DNA from: CG2-30-46-19 sp034414555
GTDB taxonomy: Bacteria; Chloroflexota; Dehalococcoidia; GIF9; AB-539-J10
Assembly (NCBI GenBank): GCA_034414555.1
Contig: DAOUMA010000016.1
Span: 62,001 to 126,000, forward strand
Direction of reading: 5' to 3'
Length of the DNA: 64,000 bases
The position numbers and the translations under genes were made by a program. This document shows, piece after piece, positions 34,979-43,887 of the stretch (positions are counted from its first letter, which is position 1; each line of letters starts with the position of its first letter). The notes beneath the pieces were generated by a model. It was not told the DNA's origin. It was given only the letters and a program-made list of their open reading frames with translations, and ran no database searches.

Positions 34979-36190
34979 TTTTTCTTCGTCGTCCTTGGTG
35001 GTAACCTCGCCATCCAATCTTGCCTTGTGCAATATCTCGAGGATTTCTCCTAATTTTGTTCCCGCAGGGATGCCCAGCCGTTGAAGCTCCCCCCCGTTAA
35101 GGCAAGGCTTTACATAACGCAATTTAGAAAAGAAAAGCTCAAGATGTTGTCGAATCATAGGCTCATCCTCGGCCATAATGTTAGCTTTGATGGCTAATGG
35201 AGCATATTCTTGAAGGAAGTAATATATTTCGCTGGGCTTTAAAGATGGGTTGTTTAATCGGGGAAGGTGTAGCTTAAGTCTGGCAGTATCCTTTACTACC
35301 TTGGTTAGCTTTGCTGGTAGGTTAAGGCGCTTCATCAGTTGATTAACTTGCTCCGCATCAAGTGGGTAGGCGAGGAGGCAGAAATAAAGTGCTGGAAGTT
35401 CACCAGGTTTACCTGATCGGCGTGCGTCATCAAATTTACCAGTGAGCCATCCATTGCCTTTGAGAGAACGGTTTATCCTTTGCAGTGCTCCCAATTCGCT
35501 CAGTCGCTTAAGAACCTGTTCGGGATATTTTTCTCGGAAAATTAATTCCAATTCGTGCCTTATTCGGTCTCCACTTATAGTGTCCAGCATTGAAATATCT
35601 CGCTGGAGTAATTGAGCGGTCGCATGCTCAAGGTTGAATCCCAATCGCTGCTCATAGCGTATCGCTCGTAGAATTCTGGTGGCATCATCGATAAAACTCC
35701 CGGGGTGCAGGATGCGAATGAGATGCGCATCCAGGTCATCTTTGCCATGATAAGGGTCAAGCAGCTCTCCATAGTGCTCAGGGGTGAGGGATATTGCCAT
35801 GGCATTGATGGAGAAATCCCTGCGGAAGAGGTCCTTTTCAATGGAGCTTGGCGTAACTGTAGGCAGTGCACCAGGTCTAGCATAAGTTTCGCTTCTAGCA
35901 GTAGCGATATCTATGGCGAAGTCACCGCTCTTGATTTTAGCAGTGTTGAAGCGTGGATGTATAATTAATTTTGCCTCGCTCATTCTAGTTACCCGATTAG
36001 CTAGTTCTATGGCATCGCCCTCGGTTACCAAATCAAGGTCGAAATTAGGGTAGCCTATAAGTAAGTCTCGTACTATGCCTCCCACGAGATAACCCCTTTG
36101 TCTTAGCTTGTTAGCCTCCGTGGAGGTATCTTGAAGTAACTCAAGGAGTCCCTTGGGAAAGTAGCTGTTAATTTTTGAGGCTAAATTCAC
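34955..36190 (-). CDS. cca: CCA tRNA nucleotidyltransferase / poly(A) polymerase family
   Basis: It adds or repairs the 3' CCA end of tRNAs; both tRNAs in the window lack an encoded CCA, so such an enzyme is needed. It has 411 residues. The nucleotidyltransferase head has LVGGIVRDLLIGYPNFDLDL with the DxD metal pair, then DLFRRDFSINAMAISL and the DAHLIRILHPGSFIDDATRI nucleotide-selection region. The C-terminal half is the helical tRNA-binding part; no HD domain motif is obvious. Whether it does all three additions or only A addition cannot be read from sequence. Confidence 0.88.
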   Translation of the reverse strand: MNLASKINSYFPKGLLELLQDTSTEANKLRQRGYLVGGIVRDLLIGYPNFDLDLVTEGDAIELANRVTRMSEAKLIIHPRFNTAKIKSGDFAIDIATARSETYARPGALPTVTPSSIEKDLFRRDFSINAMAISLTPEHYGELLDPYHGKDDLDAHLIRILHPGSFIDDATRILRAIRYEQRLGFNLEHATAQLLQRDISMLDTISGDRIRHELELIFREKYPEQVLKRLSELGALQRINRSLKGNGWLTGKFDDARRSGKPGELPALYFCLLAYPLDAEQVNQLMKRLNLPAKLTKVVKDTARLKLHLPRLNNPSLKPSEIYYFLQEYAPLAIKANIMAEDEPMIRQHLELFFSKLRYVKPCLNGGELQRLGIPAGTKLGEILEILHKARLDGEVTTKDDEEKLAQRLKP

Positions 36191-36208
36191 TGTTGGACTG
36201 GCTCTGAA

Positions 36209-38641
36209 CTATGCCTTTGTCTTTACCGGCTCTGCTTTGGTAAAGCTCAACTCTTCGGCTTCAACGCCAATAGCTATGGTGTCTCCCTCGTTAAAATCGC
36301 CACCCAGTATCTTTGTTGATAGGGGGTTTTCCACGTAGCGTTGAATAGCGCGCCGTAGCGGTCGTGCCCCATATTCAGGATTGTAGCCTTTGCCTATTAG
36401 CCATAATTTGGCTTCATTGTCTACCTTTAATGCAATATTGTGTTCGGCGAGACGCTGTTCTACATCTTTAATCAATAAGTCAATAATTTTTGCCAGATGT
36501 TTTTCAGTCAAAGGATGAAAGATGATGATGTCGTCTACCCGATTAAGCAGCTCAGGGCGGAAGGTGCTCTTTAGCGCAGTCTCAATATTACTTCTTAACC
36601 GTTGTTCTTCATCTTTGTCGCGCTGGAGAAATCCGACACCTTGGCGGCGAAATTCTTCGGTTCCCACATTGCTGGTCATAATGATGATGGCATTTTTGAA
36701 GTCTACAGTTCTGCCATGTCCATCTGTGAGCCTGCCATCCTCTAATATTTGCAGCAGGATATTAAATACATCATGATGTGCCTTCTCCACTTCATCCAGT
36801 AAAATCACGCGATAAGGACGGCGGCGCACTGCCTCAGTCAATTGCCCCCCTTCTTCATATCCAATATACCCAGGGGGTGCTCCGATGAGACGTGATACGG
36901 TATGCTTTTCCATATACTCTGACATATCAAGCCTTACCATGGCGTTTTCGTCATCGAAGAGGAATTCAGCCAAGGCTCGAGCTAGCTCAGTCTTACCTAC
37001 CCCAGTAGGTCCCAGAAAGATGAAGCTGCCTATAGGTCGTTTTGGGTCTTTGAGGCCGGCTCTGCCTCGCCTTATTGCCTCACAGACAGAAGCCACAGCT
37101 TCCTCCTGGTTTACTATCCTCTGGTGAATTCTCTCCTCCATGTGAACTAGCTTCTCACTTTCAGTTTCGAGCATTCGGGAAACGGGAATTCCAGTCCATT
37201 GAGAAATAAGTTGTGCGATATCTTCTTCACTAACCACGGCATCGGTCTTTATTCCTTGAAGCCATTTTGTCTTGGATTCGTTATATTTCGGCTCTAATTG
37301 TAATCTTTCCGCCCTCAGTTCAGCCGCCTGTTGATAGTCTCCCCGCTGTGAAGCGGCCTGTTCTTCATCAAGCAAACGCTTTATCTTCTGTTCTAGTTCA
37401 TTGACCTCTGGTGGAGCGCTCTCTCGGTCAATGCGTAGCTTGCTGGCAGCCTCATCAAGTAGGTCAATGGCTTTGTCGGGCAAAAATCTGTCGGTGATGT
37501 AGCGTTGACTGAGCTTCGCTGCAGCTACTAAGGCTGAATCATCGATTTTAATCTTATGGTGAGCTTCGTATCTGGGCTTTAGGCCCTTAAGCATCTCTAT
37601 GGTATCATCGGCACTTGGTTCATTGATGAAAACGGGTTGAAAGCGCCGCTCTAAGGCTTTGTCTTTTTCAATATGCTCTCGATATTCGTTCAGCGTGGTA
37701 GCTCCGATGCACTGAAGCTCACCTCGGGATAACGCTGGTTTGAGCATATTACTGGCATCAATCGCTCCTTCAGCACCGCCAGCACCTACCACGGTATGAA
37801 GTTCATCGATGAACAGAATCACCTCCCCGCTTGCCTGGCGGATTTCGTCGAGAACTGCTTTCAGCCTTTCCTCGAATTCGCCTCGGAACTTACTCCCGGC
37901 TACTAATGCCCCCATGTCTAAGGCGATTACTCTTTTTTCCTTAAGTGAATTAGGGACATCATCAGCGACAATTCTTTGAGCGAGACCTTCAGCAATGGCT
38001 GTCTTGCCCACGCCGGCATCGCCAATGACCACAGGATTGTTCTTGGTTCGTCGGGAGAGTATCTGTATTACCCGCTTGATCTCCATTTCTCTTCCGATCA
38101 CAGGGTCGAGCTTGCCATGTCGGGCTAACTCAGTGAGGTCATGCCCATATTTTGCCAGGGAGCGGTATTTGCTCTCGGCATGGCGGTCGGTAACCCGATG
38201 GGGACCGCGAATCTTGCGCAATGCTTGGTATATTTTCTCCTGGGTGATGCCGAACTCCCCTAGGATTTTGCTAGCATCGCCTTTGCCCTCACCAGCGATG
38301 GCGATGAGCAGATGTTCACTGCCGACGAAGTCATCCTTTAGCCTATCTGCTTCACGAGCGGCGTCTTCCATAAGTTGTTGAATACGGGGGGTAATATAAA
38401 GTTGTGTCCCTACGTAGGCTATCTGAGGATAACTTTTTAATGTTTTGTCTACCCGGCTTTTCACCTCTTCTATGTCTATACCAAGCTCTTGCATTATTTC
38501 CTGGGTTATTCCTTTTTCTTGTTCCAGCAGAGCTAGCAGTATATGTTCTACATCCCATTGGCTGTGCTGATAGCGGCGAACCAGCTCCTGTGAGGCTGTT
38601 AAAGCCTCCTGCGCTTGTTCGGTAAATCTTTCCGGCGTCAT
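36209..38641 (-). CDS. clpC: Clp-family AAA+ ATPase, ClpC-like (ClpB/ClpC group)
   Basis: It is a ring-forming unfoldase with two AAA domains. From ATG 38641, behind GGAGGAGAT, it has 810 residues; the upstream extension to 38713 is hydrophobic and unsupported. The N domain has ERFTEQAQEALTASQELVRR. The Walker A motifs are GDAGVGKTAIAEGLA and GPTGVGKTELARALA. The middle domain is short (about 55 residues, with the UVR-like AASQRGDYQQAAELRAERLQ), unlike the long ClpB coiled coil. A GVGFLQRD loop in the second AAA domain sits where ClpC carries its ClpP-docking loop. I therefore favour a ClpP partner over a ClpB disaggregase, with moderate certainty. It is divergent from hsp20; no CIRCE box is seen. 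Confidence 0.85.
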   Translation of the reverse strand: MTPERFTEQAQEALTASQELVRRYQHSQWDVEHILLALLEQEKGITQEIMQELGIDIEEVKSRVDKTLKSYPQIAYVGTQLYITPRIQQLMEDAAREADRLKDDFVGSEHLLIAIAGEGKGDASKILGEFGITQEKIYQALRKIRGPHRVTDRHAESKYRSLAKYGHDLTELARHGKLDPVIGREMEIKRVIQILSRRTKNNPVVIGDAGVGKTAIAEGLAQRIVADDVPNSLKEKRVIALDMGALVAGSKFRGEFEERLKAVLDEIRQASGEVILFIDELHTVVGAGGAEGAIDASNMLKPALSRGELQCIGATTLNEYREHIEKDKALERRFQPVFINEPSADDTIEMLKGLKPRYEAHHKIKIDDSALVAAAKLSQRYITDRFLPDKAIDLLDEAASKLRIDRESAPPEVNELEQKIKRLLDEEQAASQRGDYQQAAELRAERLQLEPKYNESKTKWLQGIKTDAVVSEEDIAQLISQWTGIPVSRMLETESEKLVHMEERIHQRIVNQEEAVASVCEAIRRGRAGLKDPKRPIGSFIFLGPTGVGKTELARALAEFLFDDENAMVRLDMSEYMEKHTVSRLIGAPPGYIGYEEGGQLTEAVRRRPYRVILLDEVEKAHHDVFNILLQILEDGRLTDGHGRTVDFKNAIIIMTSNVGTEEFRRQGVGFLQRDKDEEQRLRSNIETALKSTFRPELLNRVDDIIIFHPLTEKHLAKIIDLLIKDVEQRLAEHNIALKVDNEAKLWLIGKGYNPEYGARPLRRAIQRYVENPLSTKILGGDFNEGDTIAIGVEAEELSFTKAEPVKTKA

Positions 38642-38667
38642 TTGTATATCTCCTCCAGCTATATTAA

Positions 38668-38695
38668 AATATAAATATAAAGTAATTATAGTCAA
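38668..38695 (-). promoter_or_regulatory. Predicted promoter of the Clp ATPase gene
   Basis: On the minus strand TTGACT (38690-38695), 16 bases, TATATT (38668-38673), ahead of a SD-bearing leader of about 20 bases. It looks like a sigma-70 promoter, not a heat-shock sigma-32 type. Confidence 0.5.
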
Positions 38696-38771
38696 CAGCA
38701 GGGCTTTTAGCAAAAAGTAAAGGGTGGTAATACAAATGGCGATGAGAAAATAGGAACCTTTCTCTGACCTG

Positions 38772-39197
38772 GTGAGTTTAAGGCAGGCGATGGACAGGTT
38801 ATTTGAGGACAGCTTTGTGCACCCATCACGTTTCTTCGCAGCCTTTGGACAAACAATGCCAGCGGTGGATGCTTATCAGACCCCCAACGAAGTGGTGGTG
38901 AAGGCAGCTCTATCGGGCATCAAGCCGGAGGATGTTGATATTGACATCACTGGTAATACTTTGACAATCAGGGGGGAAGTCAAGGCGGAGAAAGAAGTCA
39001 AGCAGCAGGCTTATTTCTATCAGGAACAGCGCTATGGCGGCTTTTCTCGCAGTTTGACTCTTCCTGGCGGGCTCCAGGTGGATAAAGTTGATGCCACAAT
39101 GGAGAATGGCCTTTTAACCATCATCATTCCTAAGAGTGAGAAGGTTAAACCGAAGGCAATCAAAGTTAAAGCCAAGGAAACTAAAAGCAAGAAGTAA
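38772..39197 (+). CDS. Small heat shock protein Hsp20 (5' end interrupted by an amber codon)
   Basis: It is a chaperone holding unfolded proteins, with an alpha-crystallin domain (about residues 35-130: PAVDAYQTPNEVVVKAALSG, then LPGGLQVDKVDATMENGLL). The charged lysine-rich tail is long. The open frame begins at GTG 38772 and gives 141 residues. The family's usual N-terminus is encoded just upstream in the same frame from ATG 38736, which has its own AGGGTGG SD. It reads MAMRK-stop-EPFSDL, with TAG at 38751-38753 exactly where Hsp20s carry tryptophan (TGG, as in WDPF). So either a nonsense mutation with restart at GTG, readthrough, or a sequence error. The alpha-crystallin domain is intact. 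Confidence 0.85.
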   Translation: MSLRQAMDRLFEDSFVHPSRFFAAFGQTMPAVDAYQTPNEVVVKAALSGIKPEDVDIDITGNTLTIRGEVKAEKEVKQQAYFYQEQRYGGFSRSLTLPGGLQVDKVDATMENGLLTIIIPKSEKVKPKAIKVKAKETKSKK

Positions 39198-39203
39198 ATA
39201 ATC

Positions 39204-39770
39204 TCATAAGCCCTGCTGTTGCAATAACTCTATAAATTGTTTAACGATATAAGCTGTAGCCCCCCAGACAATGTGTTCTTGATATTCATAGAAGTAGACC
39301 GGGAAAGGTTTCCCGTTAATAGTCACGTATTCTTGCCTGAAGTTCTTTTTATCCATTAATGCTGATAAAGGGATGGAGAAAATTTGCTCTACCTCGTCAG
39401 GATTTATGTTAAACGGGTAAGGATAAGGAATGAAGGCTACAAAAGGGGAGATAACGCAACCACTGGTGATAGTTATGGCATCATCTAGTTCGCCCAGAAT
39501 TTCAATGTCTTCCCTGACTAAGCCTATCTCTTCTTCGGCTTCCCTTAAAGCGGCGGTGACAAGACTGGCGTCACTGGGCTGGCGGATTCCTCCCGGGAAG
39601 CATGCTTGTCCCTGGTGAAAGTTTAACCCTTCACTCCTCTCGGTAAATAGAAGGTGATACTCTCCTTGGGCATAGAATATAGGCACTAGCACCGCAGAGG
39701 TAATTAAGTCTTTGTCGTTAATCTTTTTGTTGTGATAATGACTGAGAATTTGCTTGATTTTCTGTTTCAC
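39204..39770 (-). CDS. Nudix hydrolase, CoA pyrophosphatase-like
   Basis: It has 188 residues and hydrolyses a nucleoside diphosphate linked to another group, probably CoA to phosphopantetheine and 3',5'-ADP. The segment upstream of the Nudix box, LLFTERSEGLNFHQGQACFPGG, is (in its second half) that of the NudL/CoA subgroup. The Nudix box runs from GG through REAEEEIGL (about residues 60-82), with the REAEEEIG metal-binding core intact. The start near 39770 has no strong SD. It is convergent with hsp20 and divergent from dnaJ. Confidence 0.85.
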   Translation of the reverse strand: MKQKIKQILSHYHNKKINDKDLITSAVLVPIFYAQGEYHLLFTERSEGLNFHQGQACFPGGIRQPSDASLVTAALREAEEEIGLVREDIEILGELDDAITITSGCVISPFVAFIPYPYPFNINPDEVEQIFSIPLSALMDKKNFRQEYVTINGKPFPVYFYEYQEHIVWGATAYIVKQFIELLQQQGL

Positions 39771-39851
39771 CGCTTTATGATTATATCATGTGTAAAGCTT
39801 GCTAATATAGAAGCTAAAGAGCTATACTAACAGTTTGAGGATTAAATACCG

Positions 39852-40919
39852 ATGACAGAAAAGTGCGATTATTATGAAGTACTTGGAGTGCCTCGAAATG
39901 CCACTGAAGAGGAAATTAAGAGAGCATTTCGTAAGTTAGCCTTCAAATATCATCCTGACCATAGCAAAGACCCTAATGCTGAGGAGAAATTTAAGGCGAT
40001 AAATGAGGCATACCAGATTCTTTGTGACCCGGAAAAAAGAGCTAATTATGACCGTTATGGTTGGGTTGAGGGGGTGCAGGGATTTCCTGATTTTGGTGGA
40101 CTTGGTGATATTTTCGAATCGTTCTTCGGTTTTGGTGGAAGCCCATTTAGAACTGCTACAGCTCAGCGTGCTCCGCAGAGAGGGAATGATCTAAAAACAT
40201 ATATTACCCTTTCCTTTGAGGAGGCAGTTTTTGGTTGTAGTAAGGAAATTGAGGCAGAGCGCGTTGAAAACTGCCCTTCATGCTATGGTCTTGGCACTAA
40301 GCAAGGAACAAGTCCTCAAACTTGCCCTGAGTGTCATGGCACAGGACAGGTGAGAAAGGTTCGCGAGAGCCTCTTTGGACGTTTTACCAATGTTACCACC
40401 TGTCCCCATTGTTCAGGCAGTGGGACGATAATAACTGACCCTTGTCCACATTGCCGTGGAAAAGGGCGGGTAAAAGTGAACCGGAGAGTGACGGTGGATA
40501 TTCCCGCTGGTGTGGACGATGGCTATACCATGATTTTGGATGGCGAAGGTGATGTTGGCTTATATGGTGGCAGACCTGGTGACCTTTATGCCAGCCTGTC
40601 GGTAAAGCCAAGCAAGATATTCCGCAGGGAAGGAAACGATATCTTCTACGAATTGCCCCTGAATTTTGCCCAGGCTGCTCTGGGCGATGAGGTAGAGGTC
40701 CCTTCCTTGGATGGCGAAATAAAGTTAAACATACCCCCGGGCACTCAGAATGGAAGGGCTTTCCATTTGAAGGGAAAGGGGATACCCAGTGCCAATGGTC
40801 GTGGCCGGGGGGAGGAGATCGTCGTAGTTTGCGTGGTTACCCCGGAGCACCTTGATAAAAGACAAAAGCATCTTTTTCAGGAACTGGGCGAGATATTGCC
40901 AAAGCCTCGCCGGTCATAA
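39852..40919 (+). CDS. dnaJ: Chaperone DnaJ
   Basis: It is the Hsp40 co-chaperone that stimulates DnaK. It has 355 residues. The J domain covers about 5-70, with YHPDHSKDPNAEEKF and the HPD motif. A short glycine/phenylalanine region follows (GGLGDIFESFFGFGG). Four zinc repeats are present: CPSCYGLG, CPECHGTG, CPHCSGSG and CPHCRGKG. The C-terminal substrate domains contain VDIPAGVDDGYTMILDGEGD. No dnaK or grpE is in the window. Its last 43 bases overlap the convergent gpsA. Confidence 0.95.
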   Translation: MTEKCDYYEVLGVPRNATEEEIKRAFRKLAFKYHPDHSKDPNAEEKFKAINEAYQILCDPEKRANYDRYGWVEGVQGFPDFGGLGDIFESFFGFGGSPFRTATAQRAPQRGNDLKTYITLSFEEAVFGCSKEIEAERVENCPSCYGLGTKQGTSPQTCPECHGTGQVRKVRESLFGRFTNVTTCPHCSGSGTIITDPCPHCRGKGRVKVNRRVTVDIPAGVDDGYTMILDGEGDVGLYGGRPGDLYASLSVKPSKIFRREGNDIFYELPLNFAQAALGDEVEVPSLDGEIKLNIPPGTQNGRAFHLKGKGIPSANGRGRGEEIVVVCVVTPEHLDKRQKHLFQELGEILPKPRRS

Positions 40920-41869
40920 TCTTTTATTACCTTGCTGAAGCTAGCTATTACCTCAGTTGGCGGCTTATTTTGAAACAGCGTGTCATAAATAATTCCTGCT
41001 ATGGGGGCGTCCAGACTGAGTTTTTTGGTTAGCTGATGAACTGCTATAGTGGTGGCAACCCCTTCAGCAACCTGTGGCATGGAGGCAGATATCTCAGCCA
41101 GCGAATATCCTTTAGCTAACTGATAACCAACATAGTGATTGCGACTTAGAGTGCTACTGCAGGTAGCTATCAAATCACCCAGGCCAGCTAACCAATAGAA
41201 GGTGTCTCTCTTAGCCCCCAAAGTTAATCCCAGGGAAACAACCTCATTCCAACTAAAAGCAATGAAAGCAGCCTTGGCATTATCACCCAGTCCTAATCCA
41301 TCGAGCATCCCGGCGCCCAGAGCAATAATGTTTTTTAATGCTCCGCATAGCTCTACACCAGCAATATCATCAGTGGTAAATATGATGAATTTTGGCGACT
41401 GGAGCAAATCCTTCGCCCTTTTAGCAATGATGATATCTTGTGCAGCGATTACTGAAGCAGCGGGTAGTCCCTGGGCAATTTCCTTTGCCAGGTTGGGACC
41501 AGAGAGAACACAAATCTGCTCTTTCAGGGAAGGAACTTCTTCTTCGATTATCTGGGACATCCTTTTACCACTGCCCATTTCCAATCCCTTGGCAGCGCTC
41601 ATTAATATCATTCTGTTATTCAGATGACGTTTAATCTGGGTGATGTTTTCTCTCAATTTCTGGGAAGGAACTGCCAGTATTAGCAGGTCAGTTGCGGCAG
41701 TGGCTTCTGCAATGTCACTTGTGGAGGCATAATCATGCTTTTGCTGGTTTAACTGCTCAGCTTCGTCTTCGCTTCTTGCCCACAACGTTACTGCTACGCC
41801 GTTATTACTTAACAAAGTTCCTAAAGTATTGCCCCACGTGGTATTGCCAATGATAGTGGCTTTGGGCAT
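40877..41869 (-). CDS. gpsA: Glycerol-3-phosphate dehydrogenase [NAD(P)+]
   Basis: It reduces dihydroxyacetone phosphate to sn-glycerol 3-phosphate for phospholipid synthesis. It has 330 residues. The N-terminal dinucleotide fold reads ATIIGNTTWGNTLGTLLSNN. MILMSAAKGLEMGSGKRMSQ, VLSGPNLAKEIAQGLPAASV and GVELCGALKNIIALGAGMLD hold the active-site lysine and other signatures. It forms a der-plsY-gpsA operon; plsY ends 3 bases upstream of its start, and PlsY uses its product. Confidence 0.95.
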   Translation of the reverse strand: MPKATIIGNTTWGNTLGTLLSNNGVAVTLWARSEDEAEQLNQQKHDYASTSDIAEATAATDLLILAVPSQKLRENITQIKRHLNNRMILMSAAKGLEMGSGKRMSQIIEEEVPSLKEQICVLSGPNLAKEIAQGLPAASVIAAQDIIIAKRAKDLLQSPKFIIFTTDDIAGVELCGALKNIIALGAGMLDGLGLGDNAKAAFIAFSWNEVVSLGLTLGAKRDTFYWLAGLGDLIATCSSTLSRNHYVGYQLAKGYSLAEISASMPQVAEGVATTIAVHQLTKKLSLDAPIAGIIYDTLFQNKPPTEVIASFSKVIKDYDRRGFGNISPSS

Positions 41870-41872
41870 GCT

Positions 41873-42535
41873 CTAGCTTATTTGCTCGCTTTTTTCACCC
41901 AGTCGCCGCTCTGTGCCTTGCTGTAGCCTTATTATATTTCCACGGTGCTGATAGATGACCATGGCTGTAGCTGCCAGGCTATAAGCGAGGTAAATGGGCG
42001 GGAGATTATAAACAATGGTCATGGGTATTAATAAACACCATGTAACAAGGACTGACATTATTGATGCCAGCGACATATACCTGCTGTTTAGGGCAACTAC
42101 GGCTAAAACCTCACCGCCGAGTATAGCTGCTGGCGGGAAGATAGGTATTAGTGTGCCAAAGAAAGAGGCTACGCCCCTTCCTCCTTTGAATTTCAGGAAT
42201 ATTGACCAGTTATGTCCTGCTAAGACGGCAAGCCCAGCCATTACTTGGGCTGCTTGGTAATAGTGGATATTCGCTCCAGCGGTGGTTAACATACCTGGGT
42301 CAATAATCACTTTGGCTAAAACAACTGCTCCGGCAGCTTTGCATATATCGAGAACTATGGTTAAAATCCCTGCCTTAGTTCCTACGGCACGCATCACGTT
42401 AGTGCCACCGATCTTGCCACTTCCATATTTGGTGACATCAATACCTTTAGACACCTTACCAATTATCAACCCGAAGGGAATAGAGCCAAGCAAATAAGCG
42501 ATGACTATTATGCCAACAAACTCAGCGGTTATCAT
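41873..42535 (-). CDS. plsY: Glycerol-3-phosphate acyltransferase PlsY
   Basis: It is a membrane enzyme that moves the acyl group from acyl-phosphate to glycerol 3-phosphate, the first step of phospholipid synthesis. It has 220 residues with about six hydrophobic segments. The active-site loops are YLLGSIPFGLIIGK, KYGSGKIGGTNVMRAVGTKAG and VLAGHNWSIFLKFKGGRGVA. It lies between der (4-base overlap) and gpsA (3-base gap), so substrate maker and user are co-expressed. Confidence 0.95.
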   Translation of the reverse strand: MITAEFVGIIVIAYLLGSIPFGLIIGKVSKGIDVTKYGSGKIGGTNVMRAVGTKAGILTIVLDICKAAGAVVLAKVIIDPGMLTTAGANIHYYQAAQVMAGLAVLAGHNWSIFLKFKGGRGVASFFGTLIPIFPPAAILGGEVLAVVALNSRYMSLASIMSVLVTWCLLIPMTIVYNLPPIYLAYSLAATAMVIYQHRGNIIRLQQGTERRLGEKSEQIS

Positions 42536-43872
42536 TTTGCCACCTCCGCCTCTTTGTTGCTTTTACGACTGGACTTGATGAAATTTAGCTGGAGCGACAC
42601 ACCACGGAAGCCAAACTTGGAACGAAGCTTTTTCTCTAAGTATCTCTGGTATGGAGAATAAATCAACTTTGGGTCGTTGACCTGGAAAACAAAGCTTGCT
42701 GGTCTGGACTTATCTTGGTAAGCGCGGATAATTTGTAGCCTTTTTGTGCCTACCCGGGGGGGTAAATGGCTATCCACTGCCTCTTTGATGACTTTGTTGA
42801 CTGCGGAGTCTAATAACCGTTTTTGCCTTTCCTGCCATACTTGACAAGCAAGAGGTAAAACATAGTCTACCATCTCTCCTGACTTAGCTGAGAGGTAAAG
42901 CATAGGTATATAATACATAAATTTTATCTGTTTTTCCAGACGTTGTTTGAATTCCTTCTTCTGTGCCTGTGGAATGACATCCCATTTATTGACTAACAGC
43001 ACTATTCCTTTACCTGCTTCCACGACGTAACTGGCAATATGTAAATCTTGAGCAGTGATAAACTCAACAGCATCAAGCAACAGCAGAGCTACGTCACATC
43101 GGTTAATTGCTTGAAGGGCACGAATTAAGCTATAGTAATCAATCCCAGCGTCCACACGTCCTCTCCGTTTAATACCTGCAGTATCAATAAGCAAGATAGT
43201 CTTATTATTCCAATTAATCGTAGTGTCGATAGCATCACGAGTCGTTCCCGGTGCTTCATGAACGATGGCTCTTTCGTAGCCAATCAAGGCATTTAGCAAC
43301 GTTGATTTGCCTGTATTTGGGCGTCCCACAATAGCTAACTTAATATCTTCTGAGCCTGTAACACCGCTGGGCACCGGGGTAATAAAGGCCAATACAGCTT
43401 TCATTAATTCGTCTATCCCCAGGTTATGATAGGCACTGATTGCTAACGGTGTTCCCATGCCAAGGCGATAAAAATCAGCCACCTGATTTACTTGATGTCT
43501 TGAATCAACCTTGTTTACTACCAAAACTATCGGTTTGTTGATAGTGCGTAGCATATCAGCTAATTCTTCATCAGCGGCAATGATGCCGTCCTTGGCATCT
43601 ACCATGAAGATAATAACATCGGCCTGAGTGATAGCTACTTCTACTTGGTGCTTGACTTTTTGTTCCAGTAAAGAGGGAGGCTCTAATTGCCATCCACCGG
43701 TGTCAACTATGGTCAGTTCGTGTTCTTGCCAGGAGGTGGACACAAATATTCGGTCTCTGGTAGTTCCAGGGGAATCACTGATGACGGCAAGACGCCTGCC
43801 TGCCAGACGATTAAGCAAGGTAGACTTGCCTACATTAGGTCGTCCTACAATTGCTACAACTGGTTTTGTCAT
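42532..43872 (-). CDS. der: Ribosome biogenesis GTPase Der (EngA)
   Basis: Der is a double GTPase needed for 50S subunit assembly. It has 446 residues. The first G domain has VAIVGRPNVGKSTLLNRLAG, DTGG and NKVD; the second has LAIVGRPNTGKSTLLNALIG, DTAG and NKWD. The KH-like C-terminal domain follows from about 355. Start ATG 43872 begins the der-plsY-gpsA operon. Confidence 0.96.
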   Translation of the reverse strand: MTKPVVAIVGRPNVGKSTLLNRLAGRRLAVISDSPGTTRDRIFVSTSWQEHELTIVDTGGWQLEPPSLLEQKVKHQVEVAITQADVIIFMVDAKDGIIAADEELADMLRTINKPIVLVVNKVDSRHQVNQVADFYRLGMGTPLAISAYHNLGIDELMKAVLAFITPVPSGVTGSEDIKLAIVGRPNTGKSTLLNALIGYERAIVHEAPGTTRDAIDTTINWNNKTILLIDTAGIKRRGRVDAGIDYYSLIRALQAINRCDVALLLLDAVEFITAQDLHIASYVVEAGKGIVLLVNKWDVIPQAQKKEFKQRLEKQIKFMYYIPMLYLSAKSGEMVDYVLPLACQVWQERQKRLLDSAVNKVIKEAVDSHLPPRVGTKRLQIIRAYQDKSRPASFVFQVNDPKLIYSPYQRYLEKKLRSKFGFRGVSLQLNFIKSSRKSNKEAEVAK

Positions 43873-43887
43873 TTAGCAATTCCCTTT

